A stretch of 64,000 bases of DNA from Streptomyces sp. HUAS ZL42 (lineage in GTDB: Bacteria; Actinomycetota; Actinomycetes; Streptomycetales; Streptomycetaceae): contig NZ_CP160403.1 of assembly GCF_040782645.1 (NCBI RefSeq), forward strand, positions 4,561,001-4,625,000. Direction: 5' to 3'. Made by a program: the position numbers and the translations under genes. This document shows, one piece after another, positions 1 to 7,194 of this stretch. Each line of letters begins with the position of its first letter. The stretch's first letter is position 1. The notes below the pieces were generated by a model that was not told the DNA's origin, ran no database searches, and saw nothing but the letters and a program-made list of their open reading frames with translations.

Positions 1-56
1 CCGTGGGCGCGCACGACCTCGTGGGTCATGACGTCCTTGATCCTGCAGTACATCAT
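1..56 (-). CDS. CBS-domain protein, N-terminal start only
   Basis: Only the first 18 codons are inside the window; the gene runs off the left edge. The peptide begins MMYCRIKDVMTHEVV, which matches the opening of a bacterial CBS-domain protein (the xxDVMT motif that starts the first CBS strand). A strong ribosome binding site, GGGAGGAAAGGG, lies just upstream on the minus strand at about 58-69 and fixes the start at 56 or 53. CBS pairs usually bind adenosine nucleotides; paired-CBS proteins are common in Streptomyces stress clusters next to universal stress proteins and Acg nitroreductases, which fits the neighbours here. The frame is also open upstream into the universal stress protein remnant, so an automatic caller could start it too early. 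Confidence 0.7.
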   Translation of the reverse strand, partial: MMYCRIKDVMTHEVVRAH

Positions 57-94
57 CGCCCTTTCCTCCCTTCGTCCTTCGGCTTGCGGTCCCG

Positions 95-296
95 TCAGTC
101 GTCCTCGGCCGACGGGTGCGAGAACGACCGGGCAGTGCGCCCCGTGCAGCAACGCGTACGTGGACGAGCCGACCTGGGACCGAGCCTTCGCCTGTGCCGG
201 CGGCCCGCTCGGCCGCTCCACACGGTGTCGATCCGCACTCCGACCTCCGGGAACTTCTCCCGGTAGCGCGGCGCGCGCAGGCTGCCCGACGGCCAT
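95..296 (-). pseudogene. Universal stress protein C-terminal remnant
   Basis: Two minus-strand frames together recall the last third of a UspA-type protein. One frame gives RYREKFPEVGVRIDTVWSGR, and a second gives GSSTYALLHGAHCPVVLAP, the typical final helix and strand (S-x-x-LLHxAxCPVxVV). The ATP-binding GxxGxRG segment expected between them is missing and the frame changes, so there has been an internal deletion plus a frameshift. No N-terminal half is present. It lies between a GNAT remnant and the CBS gene, consistent with a decayed stress cluster. Confidence 0.7.
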
Positions 297-299
297 CGA

Positions 300-812
300 C
301 GAGAACATCGGGGAGAACGGGCACGTCCAGGCCGGCGTCGACGGCCACGACGCCGGCGCCCCTCGGCTGGAGCACCGCCCGGCTCTCCGTGAGGACGTCG
401 GCCGTGAAACAGCGGATGCCCGCGCCCCGTTCCGCCCCTGCCAAGTGCGCGACCAGCAGGGTGCCGACTCCGCGGTCATGCCAGTCGTCCGCCACGGCCG
501 GGGCGGTCTCCGCACTGGCCGGCTCGGGCGACCGGTCGACGGCGGTGCCGTACTCCGCGATGCCCACGATCCGCTCACCGGCCCGGGCCACCAGCGCCAG
601 GTAGCCGGCGCGCGGCGGCGAGCACGTCTCGGCGGCAGCCTGACCCGCCGAGCGCCGGCCGGCGGCGAAGAACCGCAACCGCAGACTCTCCGGCGACAGT
701 TCCCGGTACAAGCAGAGCGCGCGTGGTCATCCGCGCGCGCCGGCCCGATCAGCAGCGTGGTGCCGGCTGCCGGCAGCGTGTGACGCTGGGGTGTGGACAG
801 CGTGCTCGGCAT
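300..812 (-). pseudogene. GNAT-domain acyltransferase remnant, frameshifted
   Basis: A start codon at 812 gives about 30 residues ending in a DDHA motif. Near base 720 the reading frame shifts by one and continues as LCLYRELSPESLRLRFFA, the hallmark opening of GNAT domains fused to acyl-CoA synthetases or Usp proteins in actinobacteria. The acetyl-CoA-binding segment DRGVGTLLVAHL is present. Homology fades after about 170 residues, where the enzyme should continue. The frameshift and loss of the C-terminus argue for a pseudogene; a single sequencing error would explain the frameshift but not the missing C-terminal part. Confidence 0.7.
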
Positions 813-1252
813 CGCCGTTCGACTCTTTTCTCCTCCTCGGCCGGTTGACGTCTGGTCAACTCCTCATTCACTCCCATCCTTTGACGGTGCGCCGCACGAC
901 GCTTGAGCCCAACGGGTCACAGATCACGCCTACCGGCCCATTACCGCCGAGCCGGTCAGACGTTCGCCGTCCCCGCCCCTTCCTCAACCACGCCGCCGCT
1001 GACCGCGCATGGGCCGATCGGCCCGGAGCCGGGGCCTTCGAGTCCCTGCGGGCGGTGCTCCCCACCGCCGATGCTCGGTGGTGAGCCCGCGAGGCGGTCG
1101 TGTGGCCTCTCCGCGCGAAGTGGGTCACAACCGGAGCTCCCGCACGACGCCCTCCCATGAGCCGTTCTCATGCCAACGACTCCGGGAAGGCGGCCGCCTC
1201 GCGGGTGCGCGCCGATGAGTACGAATCCGACGACGGAACGGCGGTACCGGCC
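813..1252. other. Intergenic stretch between GNAT remnant and Acg gene
   Basis: No supported gene was found. Open frames here lack recognisable motifs. The segment should carry the promoters of both divergent flanking genes, but I see no clear operator. Confidence 0.4.
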
Positions 1253-2260
1253 ATGACCGCTCTGCGCTCACCCGCCGATCACGCACCCCATTACCTGGTC
1301 CGCGCGGCCGTCATGGCGCCCTCCCTCTACAACACCCAGCCCTGGCGCTTCGTCAGCCAGGACGGCGAGGTGCAGTTGCACGCCGACACCTCTCGTCGGC
1401 TTCCGGTCACGGACCCCGTCGGCCGGGAGCTGGTCATCGGCTGCGGCGCCGCCCTGTTCAACATGCGGATCGCCATGCGGCATCTCGGCTTCCTGCCCCG
1501 GGTCCGCGTCTTCCCGGACACGGCCGCCCCCTGGCATCTGGCGACCGTCCGCTGGGGACCGTATCTGCGGCCGGAAGCGGCCGAGGAGGCGATGTACGCC
1601 GCTCTGACCCGCCGGCACACCCACCGCGGCCCGTTCCAGCCGGACCCGCTGCCCGTCACGCTGATCCGGGAGCTGCAACAGCACGCTCGCCACGAGGGCA
1701 CCGAGCTGTCGCCCCTCAGCAGCACCGAAGATCTGCGCAGGGCCGCCGAACTGATCCGTACGGCCGAGGCCGTACGCCGCAGCCACCCCGCCTACAGCCT
1801 CGAGCTGACCAACTGGACCACCCCACGGGGTAGCGCCCGCCACGACGGCCTGCCCTCCGACACCTTTCCGCGCGACCCCGACACCACCGCCTTCGCCGGA
1901 CGCGACTACGCCGCGCACGCCCGCCTGGGCTACGGGAAGGACATCTCACCCCGGCCCGCTCGTCCGACCCTCGGTCTGGCCGCCCTGCTGAACACCGGGC
2001 AGGATCTCCCCGAGGACTGGCTGCGGGCCGGACAGGGCCTGCAGCGGGTTCTGCTGCACGCCGCCGCCCACCACGTGTGCGCGGCCCTGCACACCCAGCC
2101 ACTCGAACTGCCGGCGCTGCGCGAGCAGTTGCGCCGCACGTCCGCGGCCGGACGCCACCCGCAGATCGTCCTGCGGTTCGGCTACGTCGGCCTCGTGCGC
2201 CCCACGCCCCGGCGCCCGGTCCGGGAGGTCCTCTCCCGTCGCTCGCCCCTGGCCCTGTGA
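1253..2260 (+). CDS. Acg-type FMN-binding nitroreductase family protein
   Basis: 335 residues. The N-terminus has VRAAVMAPSLYNTQPWRF, the signature FMN-contact segment (A-x-S-x-x-N-x-Q-P-W) of the nitroreductase superfamily, followed by GRELVIGCGAALFNMRIA, typical of the Acg subfamily known from the mycobacterial dormancy regulon. Members have an occluded flavin site and may bind FMN without classic reductase activity; the substrate is unknown. The ATG at 1253 was chosen because the domain starts there; an ATG at 1157 in the same frame would add 32 low-complexity residues. The gene is intact among decayed stress-cluster neighbours, and its stop overlaps a GTG of the phosphoribosyltransferase remnant that follows. 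Confidence 0.85.
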   Translation: MTALRSPADHAPHYLVRAAVMAPSLYNTQPWRFVSQDGEVQLHADTSRRLPVTDPVGRELVIGCGAALFNMRIAMRHLGFLPRVRVFPDTAAPWHLATVRWGPYLRPEAAEEAMYAALTRRHTHRGPFQPDPLPVTLIRELQQHARHEGTELSPLSSTEDLRRAAELIRTAEAVRRSHPAYSLELTNWTTPRGSARHDGLPSDTFPRDPDTTAFAGRDYAAHARLGYGKDISPRPARPTLGLAALLNTGQDLPEDWLRAGQGLQRVLLHAAAHHVCAALHTQPLELPALREQLRRTSAAGRHPQIVLRFGYVGLVRPTPRRPVREVLSRRSPLAL

Positions 2261-2450
2261 TCATCGTCCCGCGCGGAGGCGTCCCGGTCGCCCACGAGAT
2301 CGCCCGGCGCCTCGCACCGGACGGGCCCCGGCTGCGTGAACTTGCGCGGGAGACCGAGGACTGGACCGGCCCGGCGCGGACGGTGACGTCGTCCTCGTGG
2401 ACGACGGCATCGTCACCGGCGCGGTGACAAATGTGTCCGGCCGGCGTCCC
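2239..2450 (+). pseudogene. Phosphoribosyltransferase remnant
   Basis: One plus frame contains VIIVPRGGVPVAHEIARRLA, the PRGGVPVA loop of the type I phosphoribosyltransferases encoded in actinobacterial stress clusters. About 100 bases later a different frame reads GDVVLVDDGIVTGAVT, the PRPP-binding motif (VVLVDDGxxTGxT). In an intact enzyme these are roughly 90 residues apart, so a large internal deletion plus a frameshift has occurred. A GTG at 2257 overlaps the stop of the upstream nitroreductase and may be the original coupled start. Confidence 0.75.
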
Positions 2451-2921
2451 CCTCCCGCCGCCGGCCGGACACCGGATCCCCGCCCACCACGCGGGAGGAA
2501 GCCGGGCAGGGAAAGCCGGTCCGAGATCGGCGTGCAGGGGTCGGCCCACATTCGGCCGGGGTCCTGGGCTTGGCACAAGACGTTAAACCACCGTCAGCCG
2601 ACCCAGGAGAGCCGAAGGAGACACCTGAGGAGGCGTACCGGCCTATTGACGTATACGACACATCACCAGCCGGTGAGAACGTACGGGGTCGGACGCCCTC
2701 GAAGCGCGTGAGCCGTTCCGCCGGCATCCGCGGGCCCGGTACCAGGCGGCTGAAGGAACTGGCGGCGGACTGTCGTCCGCTGAGGTTCGTGCCACAGCCG
2801 TGCCGGATGCATGACCTCACCGGTCTCGAAACACCAGGTCAGCGGCGTGACGCGGTTGTTCCCGTCTGGATCTGTGCCGACGGCCACAGCGAGCGGGATG
2901 CACGTAGGCCCATACTGAGCC
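2451..2921. other. Gene-poor stretch with unsupported open frames
   Basis: Open frames exist on both strands: a TTG-start plus frame from 2570 and an 86-codon minus frame from 2923. Neither shows a ribosome binding site or a domain I recognise. The minus frame has a protein-like stretch (DPDGNNRVTPLTW and WCFETGEVM) and may be a small protein or a remnant; I cannot decide. Confidence 0.3.
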
Positions 2922-3143
2922 ATGACAAAGCCCGTGACACCGAAGCGTCATTTGCCTACCAGCCCCTTCAAGGCCCCGGTCACACCGGCTCCCAAGCACT
3001 TCGCCATGGGGGACCAGGTCACACACGACGTGTACGGCCTCGGCCGGGTGGTCGGCATCGAGGACGGAATCGCGGCTCTCGTGGATTTCGGCTCGGCGCA
3101 GATGCGGATCTTGAGCCCGTACGCCAAGATGACCAAGCTGTAG
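2922..3143 (+). CDS. Small conserved protein with UvrD/PcrA-tail-like SH3 fold
   Basis: 73 residues. After a basic Pro-rich head (MTKPVTPKRHLPTSPFKAP) comes GDQVTHDVYGLGRVVGIE, which follows the G-D-x-V-x-H-x-x-x-G-x-G-x-V pattern of the Tudor/SH3-like module seen at the C-terminus of PcrA/UvrD helicases and in CarD-type proteins, where it contacts protein partners such as RNA polymerase. The remainder, VDFGSAQMRILSPYAKMTKL, completes a small barrel. No SD is evident, so translation may be leaderless. The function is unknown; the fold assignment is inference from the motif. Confidence 0.7.
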   Translation: MTKPVTPKRHLPTSPFKAPVTPAPKHFAMGDQVTHDVYGLGRVVGIEDGIAALVDFGSAQMRILSPYAKMTKL

Positions 3144-3206
3144 GACCGCTGTGCCCGGTCACGGCACGCCAGGCCCTATCAGGGACCTGTAACGAAAGGC
3201 AGACCC

Positions 3207-3392
3207 ATCATCGACCCGACGTCGCTGTTCTCCGCTCTGGAAGGGCAACCCCGCCGTTCCACCGCAGTATCGCCGCCTCCGACGACAGAGCCCTTCCAGG
3301 CCCCGGACTTCGGAGAGGACGAGATCTCCTGGTCCGAGGATGCACAGGAGCCCGCCCCGCGCACGCGTGCGGCGCGACCCAAGGCCGCCTAG
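3207..3392 (+). CDS. Possible 61-residue protein with non-canonical ATC start
   Basis: The frame 3207-3392 reads like a real small acidic protein (DPTSLFSALEGQ, then APDFGEDEISWSEDAQEP, ending in the basic RAARPKAA), with strong GC bias at third positions. It begins ATC-ATC-GAC, seven bases after an SD-like GAAAGG (3194-3199), exactly where an ATG or GTG would be expected, and no upstream in-frame ATG, GTG or TTG precedes it. Either ATC is used as a weak start, the original ATG has mutated, or the base is a sequence error. It lies 63 bases after the SH3-like gene and could be its operon partner. Confidence 0.45.
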   Translation: MIDPTSLFSALEGQPRRSTAVSPPPTTEPFQAPDFGEDEISWSEDAQEPAPRTRAARPKAA

Positions 3393-3495
3393 CGGTCGCT
3401 AGCGGTGGTTTCGGCAGCTGCCCGCGGGCTGTCCGGTTTGCTCCCAGCCGCGTCCCGCCGCCCATCGGTGCGACGGGCGGCGGGTCGGCGGGGCG

Positions 3496-4444
3496 TCAGG
3501 TCGAGGTGGGCGGCGCCGGGCGCGTGCCGGGGACGGCTCCGTAACCCATCTGCCCCGGGGTGTCGCCGTCCTGGCCGTAGACCTGTACGCGGTAATGGGA
3601 GGTGGCCCCGGCCGGTGCGGCGGTGTCCAGGTAGGACACGGCGGTGCCGGGCAGGGTCGAGGTCAGCTCGTCCCACACCTGGGTGGCGGGGTTCCAGCGC
3701 TGGACCGCGACCGAGGACGGTTCCGGGCACCACTCGCTCTGGCAGAACCACGTCCAGGTGAGCAGCACACCGTCCGCGGAGCCGCTCGCGGCCAAGGCCA
3801 TGGAGGCGCCGTAGCCGTCGCCCACCCACGGCAGCACCGCCGCCTCGGAGCGCACCCCGGCGGCGTCCACGGCCACCACCGCGTAATAGGCGTTGGAGGA
3901 CGGGTGGGGCGCGGCGGTGTCGGTCACGGTGGTGCCCGTCACGGGCTGGTCCTGGATCCGTGTACCGGGGTTTGCGGCGTCACCCCAGTAGCGGTGGACC
4001 AGGTATCCGGTGGCGCCGGAGACGGGCTGCCAGGACAGCACCGCGTGGTCGCCGTCCTGCCGGGCGGCCAGCCCTGCCGGCCAGGAAAGGACCGCCCCCG
4101 CCGAAGCTGCGGCGCATGGTCCAGCGGACGCCGAAGCGGTCGTTGGGCAGGGATATCCCGGCGGGGTGGCCCCTGCCCCAGTTCTCGTTGACGGATGTGT
4201 CGCACAGTGACTTGCGGGGTGTGCCGGTGAGGGTGGCGTTGGGGTAGTAATCGGCTTTCCACACCCCGTTGGAGCAGCTCAGGGACGCGACCGGCGCTGC
4301 GTCCGGCCGGGCCTGGGACGGAGTCCGCACGGTACCGGCGATGAGCGCGGCTCCTGCCGCGGCCGCGGTGACCGGCCACAGCAGCCGATGCGGCGCCCGG
4401 ACACGGGATTGCGGGGGAACGGGTCTGCCCATCTGGGGCGTCAT
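3496..4444 (-). pseudogene. Secreted PA14/FN3 protein, frameshifted and internally deleted
   Basis: The 5' part encodes a signal peptide (basic head, then LLWPVTAAAAGAALIAGTV) and the first half of a PA14-like domain (VWKADYYPNATLTGTP, then RFGVRWTMRRSFGGGGPF). At about 4080 the frame changes and enters a fibronectin type III segment (LSWQPVSGATGYLVHRYW) followed by a second FN3-like unit ending at 3496. Compared with the intact paralogue at 33990-36044, about 70 residues of the PA14 domain and most FN3 units are missing. The SD GAGG lies 4-5 bases before the first ATG. As it stands, translation would end in frame-shifted sequence, so a functional product is unlikely. Confidence 0.75.
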
Positions 4445-4725
4445 CCTTCCTCAAGCCCGGTGCGCCACCTGCGACTTGACGGCTCGGATGATCCAGCGGG
4501 TGATCGCTTTCTGCCCTTGGGATGATCGCATGCGAACTGGTGTTCCCGTGCGAAATCGTGCAGAAATCGCACAGATATCGTGCCCGACACCGGAGGCGCT
4601 CGCCGTTTCGAGGGGCGCAACTGCTGGAACTGCACACGCGATTGAGGTGCACTGTTCCTGCTGAGCGGGACCCCGGGAGTGCATTCCGGCCGCGACACGG
4701 GGGATCATGGGGTGGGAGGCAGACC

Positions 4726-5241
4726 GTGACCGCTGAACCGACGCGCATCGTCCCGCTCACCGAGGCGCACGCCGAAGAGGTGCTGGAGATCTATCGTTCG
4801 GGCATCGAGGAGGGCGACGCCACCTTCGAGACCGAGCCTCCGACCTGGGCCGCCTTCGACAAGGCCAAGCTGCCCGGCCACCGCTTCGCCGCCCTCGGCA
4901 CCCTCGGCGGCAAAGCGGAGCGGGTCCTGGGCTGGGTGGCCGTGAGCGGCGTCTCGGACCGGTGTGCGTACGCCGGGGTCGTCGAGCACTCGGTGTACGT
5001 CCACCCCTGCGCCCGCGGCCGGGGCGTGGCCCGCGCCCTCCTGGACGCGTTGATCGACTCGACCGAGCGGGCCGGCATCTGGACCATCCAGTCCGGGATC
5101 TTCCCCGAGAACACCGCCAGCCTCGCCCTGCACGAACGCGTGGGCTTCCGCGTCATCGGCACCCGTGAGCGCATCGGCCGGCACCACGGCCGCTGGCGCG
5201 ACGTCGTCCTCGTCGAACGCCGCAGCCCGCGGATCGGCTGA
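4726..5241 (+). CDS. GNAT acetyltransferase, phosphinothricin/methionine-sulfoximine type
   Basis: 171 residues from a GTG preceded by a good SD (GGGAGG, 4714-4719). The features are those of the Pat/MnaT/YncA branch of GNAT enzymes: EIYRSGIEEGDATFET near the start, VEHSVYVHPCARGRGVARAL (acetyl-CoA pyrophosphate loop RGRGVA) around residue 90, and GIFPENTASLALHERVGFR near residue 125. Such enzymes N-acetylate phosphinothricin, methionine sulfoximine or related amino acids using acetyl-CoA in the cytoplasm; the exact substrate here is unknown. Monocistronic, facing a convergent permease operon. Confidence 0.85.
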   Translation: MTAEPTRIVPLTEAHAEEVLEIYRSGIEEGDATFETEPPTWAAFDKAKLPGHRFAALGTLGGKAERVLGWVAVSGVSDRCAYAGVVEHSVYVHPCARGRGVARALLDALIDSTERAGIWTIQSGIFPENTASLALHERVGFRVIGTRERIGRHHGRWRDVVLVERRSPRIG

Positions 5242-5262
5242 GCCGGGGCGCGGACGCCGTCG

Positions 5263-6021
5263 TCAGTTGTTCCACGTCTCGTCGTACGGATCCCGAGGCG
5301 TCGCCACCGGTTCGGCGCGGGTGACCTCGATGAACGGGATGGGGCCGTTGTTGACCGGGTCCTTGGTCTGCTTGGCCGTGTAGGTGCCGGTGACGCGGAG
5401 CCAGGTGTCCGGCTGCAGGACCGGGGGGATCTGCCCGGTCAGGCCGATCTTGACCGGCTGGGCGTCGGCGGCACAGCAGCTGAGGGCCATGCGGACAAGG
5501 TAGGGCGTGCCGTCGTGGTCCAGGGCGACGAAGCCGGTGAGCTGGATGCGGCGGCCGGCGAGGGTGCGGCCGTGGTCGTAGACCGCGCGGCCCGCGTAGT
5601 CGACCACGCCGAGGCGCAGGGGGTCGGCGGACGGCAGGGCGGGGTAGGCGAGCGGCGGCTGCAGGGCCGTACCGGTGCGGGTCGCGCTGTAGGAGCCGAG
5701 GGCCGGCGGGGCGACGAGGATCAGGGCGAAAAGAGGGAGGACCAGGAGCCAGGAGACGCGGGGTTCGCGGTGAGGGTGCGCGGCCTGTTCTGCGTCGTGT
5801 CCGGCCTCCCCGTGGGACTCCTGCTCGGGCGCCTCCGTCCTCGTCCCGCGCCGCTCGTACCAGGCCGTCGCCAGCGCAGCCGCTATCAGTACCGCACCGG
5901 ACGCCAGGAGCAGCGGTTGCAGGCCCGCCTTGACGTAGCGCAGGTAGAGATCGGTCGTGCCCGCGTGCAGCAGGGCCGCGCCGAGGAGGAACAGGACCGC
6001 CGCCTGTGCCTGGCGGTTCAC
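5263..6021 (-). CDS. TIGR03943/YcgQ-family permease subunit
   Basis: 252 residues from a GTG that overlaps the stop of the upstream permease gene (GTGA, 4-base overlap), indicating translational coupling. The N-terminal half has about three membrane segments (AAVLFLLGAALLHAG, LLLASGAVLIAAALA, WLLVLPLFALILVAP) with a His/Glu-rich cytoplasmic linker. The extracytoplasmic C-terminal half contains RIQLTGFVALDHDG and the cysteine pair ALSCCAADAQPV, typical of the DUF1980/YcgQ family. These proteins always pair with a DUF318/YcgR permease, as here. The transported substrate is not established; the Cys and His residues suggest a metal or thiol ligand. Confidence 0.85.
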   Translation of the reverse strand: MNRQAQAAVLFLLGAALLHAGTTDLYLRYVKAGLQPLLLASGAVLIAAALATAWYERRGTRTEAPEQESHGEAGHDAEQAAHPHREPRVSWLLVLPLFALILVAPPALGSYSATRTGTALQPPLAYPALPSADPLRLGVVDYAGRAVYDHGRTLAGRRIQLTGFVALDHDGTPYLVRMALSCCAADAQPVKIGLTGQIPPVLQPDTWLRVTGTYTAKQTKDPVNNGPIPFIEVTRAEPVATPRDPYDETWNN

Positions 6022-7031
6022 AGGAGCACCGCCCCGGTCAGCACCGCCACCACGACGGCGAGCACGAAGGTGGCGGGGGCGAAGCGCAGCGCGAAGCCGC
6101 GGCCGAACGTGCCCGCCTGCATCGCGAACAGCTTCAGGTCGATCATCGGGCCGACGACCAGGAAGGCGAGCCGGGCCGTGAGCGAGAACTGGGAGAGCGA
6201 CGCCGCGACGAACGCGTCCGCCTCGGAGCAGATCGACAGGATCACGGCGAGGACCGCCAGGGCCAGGACCGAGACCACCGGGTTGTCGGCCGCGGTGCGC
6301 AGCCAGCTCGCCGGGGCGATGGCCTTCAGGGTCGCCGCCGCCATCGCGCCCACGACGAGGAAGCCGCCCGCGTGCATCACGTCGTGCCGGACCGACCCCC
6401 AGAACGCCGCGCCCTTGCCCTGACCGTCGTCGTGCGCGTGGGTCGGCGGGCGCAGCCAGTCCGTGCGGCCGAGGCGGTGCCACAGCCAGCCCATCGCGCA
6501 CGCCACCAGCAGGCTCGCCACGAAACGGGCCAGAACCATCTCCGGGTCGCGGGGGAAGGCGACGGCGGTCGCCGTCAGCACGATGGGGTTGATCGCCGGC
6601 GCGGAGAGCAGGAAGGCGAGCGCCGCGGCCGGGGTGACGCCCCGCCGGACCAGCGCCCCGGCCACCGGGACCGACGCGCACTCGCAGCCCGGCAGCACCG
6701 CGCCCGCCATCCCCGCGACCGGCACCGCCAGCGCGGGGCGGCTCGGCAGGGCGCGGGCGAAGAAGGACGGCGGGACGAAGACGGCGATGGCCGCCGACAG
6801 CAGCACGCCCAGGACCAGGAAGGGAAATGCCTGCACGACCACCGCCACGAACACCGTCATCCAGCTCTGCATGACGGGCGCGGAGAGGGCTTCGCGGATC
6901 GGTCCCTGGAGCAGGACGACGAGGACCAGCACCAGTGTCAGGGCGAGGGGGGAGGTGAGCCTACGGCCGTCCGCGTCGGGGGGCTCTGTGTTCCGGTCGG
7001 CCCGCGGCGGGGCTTCTTCGGTGATGGCCAC
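6018..7031 (-). CDS. DUF318/YraQ (YcgR) family permease
   Basis: 337 residues with about eight to ten membrane helices. The family signature GMAGAVLPGCECASVPVAGA lies around residue 115, with the conserved GCxCAxxP cysteine pair, followed by LLSAPAINPIVLTATAVAFP. A GTG at 7031 was chosen because GGAGG sits 10 bases upstream (7042-7046); an in-frame ATG at 7085 has no SD. It forms a two-gene operon with the TIGR03943 protein downstream. Homologues are proposed exporters or importers of metal or arsenic-type ligands, but nothing in the sequence fixes the substrate. Confidence 0.85.
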   Translation of the reverse strand: MAITEEAPPRADRNTEPPDADGRRLTSPLALTLVLVLVVLLQGPIREALSAPVMQSWMTVFVAVVVQAFPFLVLGVLLSAAIAVFVPPSFFARALPSRPALAVPVAGMAGAVLPGCECASVPVAGALVRRGVTPAAALAFLLSAPAINPIVLTATAVAFPRDPEMVLARFVASLLVACAMGWLWHRLGRTDWLRPPTHAHDDGQGKGAAFWGSVRHDVMHAGGFLVVGAMAAATLKAIAPASWLRTAADNPVVSVLALAVLAVILSICSEADAFVAASLSQFSLTARLAFLVVGPMIDLKLFAMQAGTFGRGFALRFAPATFVLAVVVAVLTGAVLL

Positions 7032-7194
7032 GGGTCGGGTACCTCCGGGTCGCCGTGTTCTCCCTGGTTCTCCCTCCCCTTTCATACGGGATGGCGGAAA
7101 AGGGCGTTCATCCGGGACGGCGGGAAGCGACGATGATTCACATCCCCACGTGCCCTTTGGAACCTCCCGTCCCGGTGGGGCAGTCTTCTCCCTC

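Noticed and set aside
2663..2923. Minus-strand open frame of 86 codons with a protein-like middle
   Set aside because: No SD, start overlaps the plus-strand gene start, and no family recognised; kept only as a remark.
2570..3544. Plus-strand open frame of about 324 codons
   Set aside because: TTG start without SD; it overlaps the better supported small genes at 2922 and 3207 in another frame and shows no domain.
6006..7136. Long plus-strand open frame, His/Arg/Gln-rich
   Set aside because: Antisense shadow of the DUF318 permease; composition is typical of reverse-frame GC bias.
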